A stretch of DNA of 36,136 nucleotides from Veillonella ratti. Lineage in GTDB: Bacteria > Bacillota > Negativicutes > Veillonellales > Veillonellaceae. Within the stretch, counting starts at the first letter, position 1, and the number at the start of each line of letters is the position of its first letter. Positions 23,715 to 31,982 of this stretch are shown here, one piece after another. The stretch covers positions 1-36,136 of the forward strand of contig NZ_RQUX01000024.1 of assembly GCF_003992115.1 (NCBI RefSeq). The letters run 5' to 3'. The notes under the pieces were generated by a model, which was not told the DNA's origin, searched no databases, and saw only the letters and a list, made by a program, of their open reading frames with translations. The position numbers and the translations under genes were made by a program.

Positions 23715-24953
23715 ATGGAATTTGTAAATAAAATGAGAAATAACTCATTTATATTTTTATCCGTGTTGGCTTCGTTAATGGCCGTTAACTCGTTATCGAC
23801 GGATGTGTATTTGCCGGCTTTGCCTGCTATGACAGAAATGCTGGGGCCGGGCGCAGAGCTTACCATCAGCGGTTATTTATTCGGTTTTATGATAGCGCAA
23901 CTCGTGTGGGGACCTATTAGTGACAGCATTGGTCGCATTAAACCTTTGATTATGGGTTCCGTGTTATTTGTTATCGGTACTATCGGTTGTGCGACCGCCG
24001 ATACTATGACTGAACTCGTTATTTGGCGAATTTTTCAGGCAATCGGCGCCTGTGTAGGTCCTATGTTGTCGCGTGCCATGATTCGCGACCGCTATAGTCT
24101 TGCTGAATCGGCTGATAAATTATCTTTAATCACCATGCTTATGGCAGGGGCGCCGATTGTAGGTCCTTCCATTGGTGGTTTAATCGTTGAGTTTGCTTCT
24201 TGGCATATGATTTTCTGGGCCGTTGCCGTTGTGGGTGTTTTAATCGGTATCGGTACATTCTTTTTACCGGAAACATTGCCGGAAGAACGCCGTAATAAAT
24301 CGGGCATTAAAAATGCTTTTAAAATTTATGGTGAATTAATTACCGACTGGGCATTTATGAAATATACATTGTGCGTTGCCTTTTTCTATATGGGGGCATA
24401 CGCTATTATTGCCGGTACTCCTTATGTATATATTACATATTATGGAATTCCGGAACGCTATTTTGGGGCGTTATTTGCTATGAACGTTATCGGCGTTGTT
24501 ACTTTCAGCTCGTTAAACCGTGCACTCGTTGCCCGTTATACGATGGACACATTACTTCGAGCCGCTACCTTAGGTACAATGGCAGCTGTATTATTGCTGG
24601 TTTTTATGACCTATACAAATGTGTGCGGCGTTTACGGTGTTGTTTTGTCCGTGGTTTTAATCTTTGCAACCAATGGTATCATTGCAGCTTGCGCTACTGC
24701 AGCTGCCCTTGATAAAGCGGGGGACAAAGCAGGAACCGCTGCCGCTCTTATCGGCTCTTTGCAGTACGGTAGTGGCATCGTATCCTCCGTAGCCTTAGCA
24801 ATCTTCTTTAACAACACCCCATGGCCAATGGTAGGTACCGTCGTAGTATGCATGGCCATCTGTGCTTGGCTCGCTTGGAGCAAAACACCGGTTAGTGAAA
24901 ACGAAGAAGACAACGATAGTGGAACAGCGGACAATGCATGCACCCAAGAATAA
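23715..24953 (+). CDS. Bcr/CflA-family MFS drug efflux transporter
   Basis: The 412-residue protein has about 12 membrane segments. The start NSLSTDVYLPALPAMTEMLG is the DHA1/Bcr-CflA signature in helix 1. The conserved loop DSIGRIKPLIMG (motif A) follows near 75, and ACVGPMLSRAMIRDRYS near 115 and GAPIVGPSIGGLIVEFASWH near 145 (motif C region) are typical. Such proton antiporters expel drugs or metabolites. ATG 23715 follows GGGGGAG; the longer frame lacks a ribosome site. It may be co-transcribed with akr2 or use the TTGAAA/TATAAA promoter near 23612-23640. A C-terminal acidic tail (SENEEDNDSGTADN) is cytoplasmic. Confidence 0.9.
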   Translation: MEFVNKMRNNSFIFLSVLASLMAVNSLSTDVYLPALPAMTEMLGPGAELTISGYLFGFMIAQLVWGPISDSIGRIKPLIMGSVLFVIGTIGCATADTMTELVIWRIFQAIGACVGPMLSRAMIRDRYSLAESADKLSLITMLMAGAPIVGPSIGGLIVEFASWHMIFWAVAVVGVLIGIGTFFLPETLPEERRNKSGIKNAFKIYGELITDWAFMKYTLCVAFFYMGAYAIIAGTPYVYITYYGIPERYFGALFAMNVIGVVTFSSLNRALVARYTMDTLLRAATLGTMAAVLLLVFMTYTNVCGVYGVVLSVVLIFATNGIIAACATAAALDKAGDKAGTAAALIGSLQYGSGIVSSVALAIFFNNTPWPMVGTVVVCMAICAWLAWSKTPVSENEEDNDSGTADNACTQE

Positions 24954-24982
24954 AAACCTCCCCAGGAGCTAAGATCTAATAC

Positions 24983-25148
24983 GGCGATACCCTTTGCTGT
25001 GGCCCTAGATGCTAAATCAGCAGAAACGCAAAAAGACCCTATACATCCTGTGAACCGACTTTTGTGCCCGTGGCACCTAGGAGGGAACAGGATGTATAGG
25101 GTCTTTAAATTTAGTTATATAGCACTAAGGCCACAGCAGGGCTTCGCC
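24983..25148 (+). repeat. Palindromic element C (core on plus strand)
   Basis: Outer arms GGCGATACCCTTTGCTGTGG (24983-25002) and CCACAGCAGGGCTTCGCC (25131-25148) are inverted repeats with small indels. The terminator stem AAAGACCCTATACATCCTG (25032-25050) pairs perfectly with 25088-25106. The core is CCGACTTTTGTGCC-CGT-GGCACCTAGGAGG, in which CC/GG replaces the GC/GC pair of other copies. It separates the convergent mfs and guaC genes. A CCCAGGAGC fragment lies at 24961-24969. Confidence 0.9.
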
Positions 25149-25157
25149 TATTACGAC

Positions 25158-26144
25158 TTAGCGATCCCCATTGAATATCGAATTCTTCACAATAACATAA
25201 TCCACTTTTCTAATCGCGGTCAAGTTGTTACCACCCGCATAGGAGATAGAGGACTGTAAGTCTTGTTCCATTTCAGTTAAAGTATCGAAAAGGCTGCCCT
25301 TGGAAGGAATGTACATTTTTTTACCTTCCACGTTTTTACGTTCGCCTTTTTGAGATTCGGAAGCGGAACCGAAGTATTCTTTGTATGGTTTGCCGTCGAT
25401 TTCCACTTCTTTTCCCGGAGATTCGGTGTGGCCTGCGAAGAGGGAACCGATCATAACGAAAGTAGCGCCGAAACGAATGGATTTGGCAATGTCGCCGTGG
25501 TCGCGGATACCGCCGTCAGCGATAACAGGTTTTGTAGCCGCTTTGGTGCACCAACGAACAGCGGATAACTGCCAACCGCCGGTACCAAAACCGGTTTTTA
25601 ATTTCGTGATGCATACTTTACCCGGTCCGATGCCGACTTTAGTAGCGTCAGCGCCGGCGTTTTCAAGTTCACGAACGGCTTCAGGCGTACCCACATTACC
25701 GGCAATAACGAAGCTTTCCGGTAATTGTTTTTTAATATGCTGAATCATTTCAATAACGGAATTGGAATGACCGTGAGCGATGTCGATGGTAATATATTCA
25801 GGAGAAAGACCGGCTGCTTTAATTTCATCAACGAAATCAAATTCTTCTTTTTTTACACCAATACTGATGGATGCAAATAAGCCCTGTTCTTTCATACGTT
25901 TAATAAAATCAAGACGAGTGTGTGGAGCAAAACGGTGCATGATGTAGAAGTAATTGTTGCGGGCTAATTTTTCAGCCAATTCTTCATCAATAATCGTCTG
26001 CATGTTGGCCGGTACAACCGGTAAACGGAATGTGCGATTGCCGAGTTTTACTGAAGTATCACATTCACTGCGGCTGTTAACAATACATTTATTCGGGATT
26101 AACTGAATGTCTTCATAATCAAAAATGTTTGTTGTATTAATCAT
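25158..26144 (-). CDS. guaC: GMP reductase
   Basis: The enzyme reduces GMP to IMP and ammonia with NADPH and so recycles guanine nucleotides to adenine nucleotides. The 328-residue length fits the Bacillus-type GuaC. Motifs are [20 protein letters not shown] at the start, [15 protein letters not shown] near 110, the catalytic loop [15 protein letters not shown] with Cys178, [20 protein letters not shown] near 205 and a late [11 protein letters not shown]. The last motif and the lack of CBS domains separate it from IMP dehydrogenase. ATG 26144 follows AAGGAGG; the frame upstream is not coding. It is a single gene with its own promoter, and I see no purine riboswitch. Confidence 0.93.
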   Translation of the reverse strand: MINTTNIFDYEDIQLIPNKCIVNSRSECDTSVKLGNRTFRLPVVPANMQTIIDEELAEKLARNNYFYIMHRFAPHTRLDFIKRMKEQGLFASISIGVKKEEFDFVDEIKAAGLSPEYITIDIAHGHSNSVIEMIQHIKKQLPESFVIAGNVGTPEAVRELENAGADATKVGIGPGKVCITKLKTGFGTGGWQLSAVRWCTKAATKPVIADGGIRDHGDIAKSIRFGATFVMIGSLFAGHTESPGKEVEIDGKPYKEYFGSASESQKGERKNVEGKKMYIPSKGSLFDTLTEMEQDLQSSISYAGGNNLTAIRKVDYVIVKNSIFNGDR

Positions 26145-26182
26145 GGAAGGCCTCCTTGTAATAACATAAATATCCATTAGAC

Positions 26183-26211
26183 ATTATATAGGAAATAGAG
26201 CGCTTTGGCAA
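26183..26211 (-). promoter_or_regulatory. Promoter of guaC
   Basis: On the minus strand TTGCCA (26206-26211), a 17-bp spacer and a perfect TATAAT (26183-26188). Confidence 0.75.
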
Positions 26212-26321
26212 GTCTAATTCGAACAGTATGATTTATATGTCGTTTTAATGTTCGGGTTTTGTAAATACCATGTTTGCTTTTTGTAAAAACTCCGATACTT
26301 TGGGCAAAAAAAGGTATTGAG

Positions 26322-26351
26322 TTGATTTATACTTCGCTCTGGCGGTATAAT
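26322..26351 (+). promoter_or_regulatory. Promoter of the thiT-mobAB-moeA operon
   Basis: TTGATT (26322-26327), an 18-bp spacer and TATAAT (26346-26351). The leader of about 95 bases does not show the conserved TPP riboswitch boxes. Confidence 0.6.
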
Positions 26352-26450
26352 TAAATTATATTTGCAAGCAATTGGGTAAAAAGCTTAAGGAGAATGCAAA
26401 TCATATCTTTACTGTTGTTGTGATAACGACCTATGGTCGGGAGGATATTT

Positions 26451-26987
26451 ATGGAACAAAAACAACGTACAAGAATGTTGGTGGAAGCGGGTTTATCGAT
26501 TGCAATCGCATATGTATTACATTTTGTAGTCCTCTTTCAAATGCCGCAAGGCGGTTCGGTGAATGCAGCCAATTTGGTACCGCTTATCATTTTTGCCATT
26601 CGTTGGGGTGGTAAATGGGGCGTCATTACCTGTATGGCCTATGGTATCATCGACTTTTTACTGGGCTTCAAATTTTCGCTTCATTTTTTAAGCATCTTAC
26701 TGGATTATATTTTAGGCTATGGTGCTATCGGTGTTGCCGGCTTCTTCGGTAATAGTCGCGGTCGCGCTATTTTAGGCGTTACGGCGGGATGTGCATTGCG
26801 CTGGGTCTGCTCTGTTGTGTCGGGCGCCGTCGTATTTGCTTCTTACGCACCGGCCGGTCAAAATCCATGGATTTATTCTATGATTTATAATGCCAGTTAT
26901 ATGGTGCCGGAATTAGTTATTAATATGGCGGTTATTGTACTGTTCTATAACCGTATTATGAAAGGAATTCGTTCGACGCGCGGCTAA
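26451..26987 (+). CDS. thiT: Thiamine ECF transporter substrate-binding subunit ThiT
   Basis: ThiT is the membrane S-component of an energy-coupling factor transporter and binds thiamine; it needs the shared EcfAA'T module, which is not in this window. The 178-residue protein has about six membrane segments. The family pattern is MLVEAGLSIAIAYVLHFVVL at the start, GGSVNAANLVPLIIFAIRWG near 39, a GxxxGxxxCMAYGIIDFLLG stretch and LDYILGYGAIGVAGFFG near 82. ATG 26451 follows GGGAGG by 6 bases; the ATG at 26433 has no site. It begins an operon with molybdenum cofactor genes, 30 bases before mobAB. An alternative is another small S-component, but ThiT fits best. Confidence 0.83.
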   Translation: MEQKQRTRMLVEAGLSIAIAYVLHFVVLFQMPQGGSVNAANLVPLIIFAIRWGGKWGVITCMAYGIIDFLLGFKFSLHFLSILLDYILGYGAIGVAGFFGNSRGRAILGVTAGCALRWVCSVVSGAVVFASYAPAGQNPWIYSMIYNASYMVPELVINMAVIVLFYNRIMKGIRSTRG

Positions 26988-27017
26988 TTGTGGCTGAACG
27001 AGTTAATGGAGTTATTT

Positions 27018-28313
27018 ATGAAACGTCTTTTAGTAGAACGTACAGATATGAACCAATTGCATGATATGGGGCTTCTCATAGTGTGTGGCGGTCAAAGTAC
27101 TCGCATGGGACGTGACAAAGCATCGTTGCCTTGGCAAGAAGGCACACTTTTGACCTCGCTCATGACCAGGGCGAGGTCCTTTGCTTTTTCACATATCGTT
27201 ATCGCCGGTAATCAGCCGGTCGATTTACGAACTTTACCGGGTGAACTCTATGCTATGCATCCTTTATCGGATTTAAGTGGTCGGGTACGCCTTAGTGATG
27301 CTGAATTGGCCGCCGTAGAGCCTCATGATGTGCATCGTTTGGAATGGGTCTTGGAAAACGAGCGGACCTTATCTATCTTTTTAACGGCCGATCAGGGCGA
27401 ACCATGCGGCCCTTTGGGCGGCTTGGCGGTTGGCCTTAGTGAAGGGCATTGTGATGCTTATTTGGCGGTGTCGGTGGACATGCCATTATTTGACAATTTT
27501 GACTTTGGCGATGTAACAAAACTTCGTTCTCATTTGGGGAGAACCCCGGTAGATTGTATTGTGCCTACTATAAATGGCAATTTAGAACCTTTGGGGGCTT
27601 TATATAGTCAGCGCTGTCTGCCGGTTATCATAAAGTTGTTACAGCAAGGGGAACGCCGTTTGCGGGCCATTTTTGACCATTGTCCGACGGAGTATGTCGA
27701 TGTATCGGCTAAAGCCTATGCCTATAAAAATGTAAACACTTATAATGAATATAAGGCGATTCGGGCTTTAGCGTATAACAGTACTCGTCAAAAACCGATT
27801 ATTTCCGTGGTGGCCAGTCAGTCTAAGACGGGCAAAACCGAAGTGGCTACACGCTTAATTAAGGCTTTGGATGCCCTTGGCTATAAAGTTGGTTTTGTCA
27901 AAAGTGATGGTCATGGTTTTACCATGGATTCAGAGGGTACTGATACGTGGAAGGCCGATAACGCCGGCGCGAAGGCTGTAGCCATTGCCGGGCCTACCGG
28001 GTATGCGATTTTAAATAAAACGGAGGGGCCAACCGATTTAATGACTTTGGCTGAACAATTGCCGGTAGATATTGTGGTTATGGAAACACGGAGCCGTGGT
28101 GTAGAGCCGATTATTGAAGTGGTAACGGAGGCGCCGACGAATTTTGCAAACTGCATTACGCCGGTTGATAAATTATTGGCCGTGGTGTATATGAACGACA
28201 ATGAGGCGTTTTCACAAGAAAATGTATTACCGTCAGACGGCGTAGCTGTGTTTTCATTACATGACATAGAATCATTGGCCAAATGGCTGGTAAAAGAAGT
28301 ATGCTTTGATTAA
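27018..28313 (+). CDS. mobAB: MobA-MobB fusion: molybdenum cofactor guanylyltransferase and GTP-binding adaptor
   Basis: Residues 15-240 are MobA, which joins GMP to molybdopterin to make the guanine dinucleotide cofactor. The nucleotide motif LLIVCGGQSTRMGRDKA (19-35) and the VSVDMPLF metal-Asp motif near 155 are clear. About 50 unusual residues (including RLEWVLENERTLS) separate the first motif region from GPLGGLAVGL. Residues 250-431 are MobB, with P-loop SQSKTGKTEV near 267 and GYKVGFVKSDGHGF near 285. Many bacteria keep mobA and mobB as separate genes. ATG 27018 follows GGAG by 7 bases. moeA follows after 53 bases, so both act in the same pathway. Confidence 0.9.
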   Translation: MKRLLVERTDMNQLHDMGLLIVCGGQSTRMGRDKASLPWQEGTLLTSLMTRARSFAFSHIVIAGNQPVDLRTLPGELYAMHPLSDLSGRVRLSDAELAAVEPHDVHRLEWVLENERTLSIFLTADQGEPCGPLGGLAVGLSEGHCDAYLAVSVDMPLFDNFDFGDVTKLRSHLGRTPVDCIVPTINGNLEPLGALYSQRCLPVIIKLLQQGERRLRAIFDHCPTEYVDVSAKAYAYKNVNTYNEYKAIRALAYNSTRQKPIISVVASQSKTGKTEVATRLIKALDALGYKVGFVKSDGHGFTMDSEGTDTWKADNAGAKAVAIAGPTGYAILNKTEGPTDLMTLAEQLPVDIVVMETRSRGVEPIIEVVTEAPTNFANCITPVDKLLAVVYMNDNEAFSQENVLPSDGVAVFSLHDIESLAKWLVKEVCFD

Positions 28314-28366
28314 GTTACTGTAGGAAGTTGTATTTTTGATTATAAAAAAGCTGAGGAGGTGACCGT

Positions 28367-29659
28367 ATGGAAGGCATTACGGTTGAAGCGGCGCGAAGTA
28401 AATTATTGGATTTGGTAGCACAGTTACCGCCCCGAGAAACAGAGAATATTCCTTTAGAAGATGCGTTGGGCCGTGTTTTAAGCACAGAATTGACTGCCAA
28501 GACAAGTATTCCGCCATTTCGTAAGGCTCCTTATGACGGTTATGCCATTGTACATAGTGAAGGACAATCGCAGTTTACGGTTATTGCCACAATCGGTGCG
28601 GGTGAAAAATATGAAGGCAAAGTTCTTCAAGGCGAAGCTGTGCGCATCATGACGGGCGCGCCGGTGCCTGATGATTGCGACACCATTGTTATGCAGGAAC
28701 GCTGTCGTTTGTGCTCCGATGATGGGATACCATTGCAGCATTCGCAGGTGCGCGACGTAATGGAACCTATGGGTTACGATATTTTAGTAAACGGCGTTAT
28801 TGAAAAAGGCGAAAATATTATTCCGGAAGGTGAAGAATGCGCCGAAGGGGATATATTGATGGCCGGTGGCGTTTTATTGGATGCAGGCCGCGTGTCTGTA
28901 GCAGCCGGGCTTGGGCATCGACAATTGCCGGTATATAAAGAACCTAAGGTTGTAGTTTTAACTTCAGGTCGCGAGGTGGTACCTCTTTCAGAAACGCTGC
29001 AAGGTGCTCAAATCTACAACTCTAATCTTTACATGCTGGAAGGTTTGTTGAAAGAACAAGGGGTTACGGGTTTTAAAGCGCATCATGTAAGTGACGATCC
29101 GGATAAGCTGGATGAAGAAATTGAAACAGTTCGTCAGTTGGCGGCTGATGCGGACTTAATTATAAGCACCGGTGGTGTGTCTGTGGGCCTCTTTGATTCT
29201 ATGCCCGCGATTTATGAAGCCTTAGGGGCTGAAAAATTGTATGATCGCATTTTCATGCGTCCCGGTGCGGCTTCCTATGGTGGCGTGATTCGTCGTGAAA
29301 ATGGTAGTCTTACTTTCTGCTTGGGACTTTCCGGTAACCCTACAGCGGCGTATAATTGCTATCATTTGTTAGTTTTGCCTATATTGCGTAGTTTGCAAGG
29401 ACGACGCGATATCATGTTACCGGTAGTTATGTTAAAACTGGGCAGTGGCATTCATAAAAAGAACCCCTTTGATCGTTATGTGCAAGGGGCGATTACTTGT
29501 GAATCAGGGGAAGCCGTGTTTATGCCGAATCGTGTATTTACTTCCAGTGCTTTATTGGGACTTGCCCACGCTAATGGTATGGCAAAATTGGAACAAGGTC
29601 AGCATAACTATGAAGAAGGGGATTTAGTGGTCGTATCGCTATTGAAGGCTCACGAGTAA
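28367..29659 (+). CDS. moeA: Molybdopterin molybdenumtransferase MoeA
   Basis: MoeA inserts molybdate into adenylylated molybdopterin. The 430-residue length is right for the family. Typical segments are PLEDALGRVLSTELTAKTSI near 28, the PPFRKAPYDGYAI loop near 47, AVRIMTGAPVPDDCDTIVMQ near 92, VVVLTSGREVVPL near 196, LIISTGGVSVGLFDSMP near 263 and CLGLSGNPTAAYNCYHLLVL near 319. These cover domains 1-4 of the MoeA/gephyrin fold. A perfect GAGGAGGTGA ribosome site precedes the ATG. It ends the thiT-mobAB-moeA operon. The MogA/MoaB-like adenylyltransferase and moaA-E are not in this window. Confidence 0.95.
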   Translation: MEGITVEAARSKLLDLVAQLPPRETENIPLEDALGRVLSTELTAKTSIPPFRKAPYDGYAIVHSEGQSQFTVIATIGAGEKYEGKVLQGEAVRIMTGAPVPDDCDTIVMQERCRLCSDDGIPLQHSQVRDVMEPMGYDILVNGVIEKGENIIPEGEECAEGDILMAGGVLLDAGRVSVAAGLGHRQLPVYKEPKVVVLTSGREVVPLSETLQGAQIYNSNLYMLEGLLKEQGVTGFKAHHVSDDPDKLDEEIETVRQLAADADLIISTGGVSVGLFDSMPAIYEALGAEKLYDRIFMRPGAASYGGVIRRENGSLTFCLGLSGNPTAAYNCYHLLVLPILRSLQGRRDIMLPVVMLKLGSGIHKKNPFDRYVQGAITCESGEAVFMPNRVFTSSALLGLAHANGMAKLEQGQHNYEEGDLVVVSLLKAHE

Positions 29660-29763
29660 ATTCTTCTATGACAGCTCATCGCTAGGATTTACAAGCAAAC
29701 TGTTGCTTATCAGGCTTCGATAAGGCCTATTAAAAATTCTCTTATGACAGCTCAACGATAAGG
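29658..29763. repeat. Two imperfect 29-30 bp direct repeats after moeA
   Basis: AAATTCTTCTATGACAGCTC (from 29658) and AAATTCTCTTATGACAGCTC (from 29734) continue as ATCGCTAGG and AACGATAAGG. Between them is a CTTATC/GATAAG hairpin (29707-29724). The first copy starts at the moeA stop codon. Confidence 0.7.
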
Positions 29764-29800
29764 CTCAATTATCAGTAGCGATTTATTGGTATACAACTAT

Positions 29801-29847
29801 AAAGGACATCTTCCGTGTTTTGTACATGTGACAGATGTCCTTTTTGT
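29801..29847 (+). terminator. Terminator of the thiT-mobAB-moeA operon
   Basis: AAAGGACATCT (29801-29811) pairs with AGATGTCCTTT (29833-29843) and is followed by further T residues. Confidence 0.8.
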
Positions 29848-29890
29848 ATAAACAATTACAAAAACGTATAATTAGTCATTCTATAGCAAA

Positions 29891-29919
29891 TTGCAAGGAA
29901 CGAAATTTTTTGATATAAT
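29891..29919 (+). promoter_or_regulatory. Promoter of the dicarboxylate symporter gene
   Basis: TTGCAA (29891-29896), a 17-bp spacer and perfect TATAAT (29914-29919). The predicted start at about 29926 falls on the first base of the structured leader. Confidence 0.75.
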
Positions 29920-29926
29920 GGAAAAG

Positions 29927-30080
29927 CTTCATGTTAATTCAAGGGTATTTCAAGCTTAGTTATAATCCATTGGAAGAAGTAAAATCAATGGTTTATAACT
30001 ATTTTTTATTTTCTCCTTATTCTAAAACTATGACTTGGGATTTGCCTATCACAAGTCGAATTACCCTTGAATTAATGAAG
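29927..30080 (+). ncRNA. Three-way-junction leader RNA of the symporter gene, possible attenuator
   Basis: The closing stem joins CTTCA and TTAATTCAAGGGTA (29927-29947) to TACCCTTGAATTAATGAAG (30062-30080), 19 bp with a two-base bulge. Inside are AGTTATAATCCATTG (29958-29972) with 29986-30000 (14 of 15 pairs), followed by ATTTTTTATTTT like a terminator, and GACTTG-G-GAT with ATC-A-CAAGTC (30032-30057). It begins at the predicted transcription start and ends 34 bases before the ribosome site. I know no riboswitch class with this shape and sequence. Confidence 0.6.
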
Positions 30081-30127
30081 GCTCATTTGAAATAATTTAT
30101 ATGTATGCGAAAAAGGAAGTGATTGCA

Positions 30128-31411
30128 TTGGCTATGTTAAAAAAATTAAGTCTGGCTTCATGGATTATTATCGGCTTATTGGCAGGCGTTATCGTGGGCG
30201 GCGTCGCTCCGGAGTTTGCCAAAAGTCTAAAACCATTGGGCGATGTATTTATCCGTATGATTAAAATGATTGTGGTACCGCTCATTTTCAGCTCCTTGGT
30301 TATGGGTATTGCCGGAACCGGTGATTTTAAAAAACTCGGACGTTTGGGTGGTAAAGCGATTTTATGGTTCGAATTTGCTACCAGTTTGGCATTGATCGTA
30401 GGCTTATTTGCCGTTAATGTCATGGAACCTGGCGTTGGCGTAGCTTTAACGCAAAACGGTGCTTCCGAAGTAGTAAATAAAGCGGCTTCCGCTCATGGTA
30501 TCGACCATATCGAAATGCTCGTTAACATCGTACCGACTAATATCGTAGATGCTATGGGGCGTGGCGATATGCTCCAGATTATCTTCTTCAGTTGTTTATT
30601 CGCCATTGCCGCGGCCAGCACGGGTAAAGACGGCCGTCAAATTATCGATTTATCCAAAGATTTGGCACATATTATGTTCAAAGTCACTCATTATATTATG
30701 TACGTGTCGCCAATCGGTATTTTCGGCGCCATCGCCTACACGGTAGGTGAATTCGGTCTCGGTATGTTATTACCGCTTTTAAAACTCGTTCTTTGTTTAT
30801 ACTTAGCCTTGATTCTATTCTTGGTAATCGTAATTTCCATTGCCTCGTTTTTGACAAAAACCAATTTATTCCCACTCTTAAAAGTGTTAAAAGAACCATT
30901 GGTATTGGCTTTCTCTACGGCAGCCAGTGAAGCGGCATTGCCGATTGCCATGGAAAAATTGGAACGCGCCGGTCTGCCTAAACACATTGTAAGCTTCGTG
31001 TTGCCTTTAGGCTATACCTTCAACTTGGACGGCTCCACCTTATACAGCGCCTTGGCTGTTGTCTTCATTTCACAGGTTTACGGCATTCCGTTCCCATTGG
31101 AATTACAGTTGTTGATGCTTGTGACCTTGATGCTTTCCACAAAAGGCATTGCCGCGGTACCGGGGGCATCCTTAATCGTTATCGCCGGTACGGCTGCCGC
31201 TTTCGGTTTGCCGGTTGAGGGCATTGCCATTATCCTTGGTGTTGACCGTATTCTTGATATGGCTCGTACCTTCTGTAACGTAACCGGTAACTGCGTGGCC
31301 GCAGCCGTTGTGGCTCGTTGGGAAAACGAAATCTCTGCTGATGACTTGGCTAAACGCATGAAAGAACCGTTTAGCGAGGAAGAATTGGAAGGCGCTTTCG
31401 AAATGAAATAG
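30128..31411 (+). CDS. Dicarboxylate/amino acid:cation symporter (DAACS family, GltP/DctA-like)
   Basis: This is an Na+- or H+-coupled importer of glutamate/aspartate or C4-dicarboxylates in the cytoplasmic membrane, about 427 residues. Visible features are SLASWIIIGLLAGVIVGGVA at the start, MIKMIVVPLIFSSLVMGIAG near 44, AFSTAASEAALPIAMEKLER (hairpin 1, Ser-rich) near 265, GYTFNLDGSTLYSAL (the NMDGT-like cation motif) near 297, GIAAVPGASLIVIAGTAAAF (hairpin 2) near 341 and DRILDMARTFCNVTGNCVAA with the substrate-binding Asp/Arg/Asn. TTG 30128 is 8 bases after the AGGAAG site; ATG 30134 is the alternative and ATG 30101 lies before the site. A structured leader precedes it. Confidence 0.9.
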   Translation: MAMLKKLSLASWIIIGLLAGVIVGGVAPEFAKSLKPLGDVFIRMIKMIVVPLIFSSLVMGIAGTGDFKKLGRLGGKAILWFEFATSLALIVGLFAVNVMEPGVGVALTQNGASEVVNKAASAHGIDHIEMLVNIVPTNIVDAMGRGDMLQIIFFSCLFAIAAASTGKDGRQIIDLSKDLAHIMFKVTHYIMYVSPIGIFGAIAYTVGEFGLGMLLPLLKLVLCLYLALILFLVIVISIASFLTKTNLFPLLKVLKEPLVLAFSTAASEAALPIAMEKLERAGLPKHIVSFVLPLGYTFNLDGSTLYSALAVVFISQVYGIPFPLELQLLMLVTLMLSTKGIAAVPGASLIVIAGTAAAFGLPVEGIAIILGVDRILDMARTFCNVTGNCVAAAVVARWENEISADDLAKRMKEPFSEEELEGAFEMK

Positions 31412-31424
31412 TTGTCGGTGCGGT

Positions 31425-31609
31425 AAACGGCCCAAGTGACATCTGTTGGCTCGGATATTATCTCATTAAGATTATTATACAAAAAAAGATAGTCCATCCT
31501 GCTCTCTGGCTCTATAGAGCAAAGTTCGCTGGATGGACTATCTTTTTTCGTTTTTATATCATCTCAGAAATTCCTTAATATCCGAGCCTCTTAGTGCATG
31601 GGGCCGTTT
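31425..31609 (-). repeat. Palindromic element D (core on minus strand)
   Basis: There are three nested layers. The outer arms are AAACGGCCC (31425-31433) / GGGCCGTTT (31601-31609). The middle arms are GGCTCGGATATTA (31448-31460) / TAATATCCGAGCC (31576-31588), a perfect 13 bp. The terminator stem AAAAAAGATAGTCCATCC (31482-31499) pairs with 31531-31548. The loop carries the core in reverse, GCTCTCTGGCTC-TATA-GAGCAAAGTTCGC. It begins 14 bases after the symporter stop and terminates that gene. It is an inverted relative of element G. Confidence 0.9.
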
Positions 31610-31614
31610 CCAAG

Positions 31615-31692
31615 CACCGGCACCGTATTTACATTTCTCAGTGGAGGGAAGGGGACACCTCTACCGCGTGAGATGATAATACGCTGCCGGTG
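31615..31692. repeat. Nested palindrome module M
   Basis: Symmetric layers are CACCGGC/GCCGGTG (31615-31621, 31686-31692), CGTATT/AATACG (31624-31629, 31678-31683), TCTCA/TGAGA (31636-31640, 31669-31673) and GTGGAGG/CCTCTAC (31641-31647, 31658-31664). No T-run follows, so it is not a terminator. A relative lies at 34560-34640. Confidence 0.75.
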
Positions 31693-31722
31693 ATTGTAAA
31701 AAGCGTATTGTATCTTAATTTG

Positions 31723-31861
31723 TTGCTGTGTCGCAATGAATACGGAGTTTTGATGCGTGAGAAGCCCATAGTCCTAGCTAGCGACTTTTGCTCTGAAAGA
31801 GCCCAGGAGCAGATAGGACTATGGGCTTTTTACGACCCAAAGCAGGTTATTGCGACTGCAA
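31723..31861 (+). repeat. Palindromic element E (core on plus strand)
   Basis: The outer arms TTGC-TGT-GTCGCAAT (31723-31737) pair with ATTGCGAC-T-GCAA (31849-31861). The terminator stem AAGCCCATAGTCCTA (31762-31776) pairs perfectly with 31814-31828, followed by TTT. The core GCGACTTTTGCTCT-GAA-AGAGCCCAGGAGC is at 31781-31810. It ends 50 bases before the tetR operator. Confidence 0.88.
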
Positions 31862-31913
31862 AATAAAGATATCGTTGCTTTTTACCTCACCGACAGACAT
31901 TTTATTGAATTAA

Positions 31914-31948
31914 ATTCATTGACTTGTATTCAGTGAATGTGATACAAT
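31914..31948 (+). promoter_or_regulatory. tetR promoter with overlapping operator
   Basis: TTGACT (31919-31924), an 18-bp spacer and TACAAT (31943-31948). The inverted repeat ATTCATTGA / TCAGTGAAT (31914-31922, 31930-31938; 8 of 9 matching) covers the -35 and spacer, as expected for an autoregulated TetR gene. Confidence 0.65.
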
Positions 31949-31982
31949 GTACATATAGTTCGAAAAGATTGGATGTGATGAT

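Noticed and set aside
26145-26182. Purine riboswitch before guaC
   Set aside because: The space between promoter and ribosome site is too short for an aptamer of about 70 bases.
26352-26450. TPP riboswitch before thiT
   Set aside because: The conserved CUGAGA and ACCUGAU boxes are not present in the leader.
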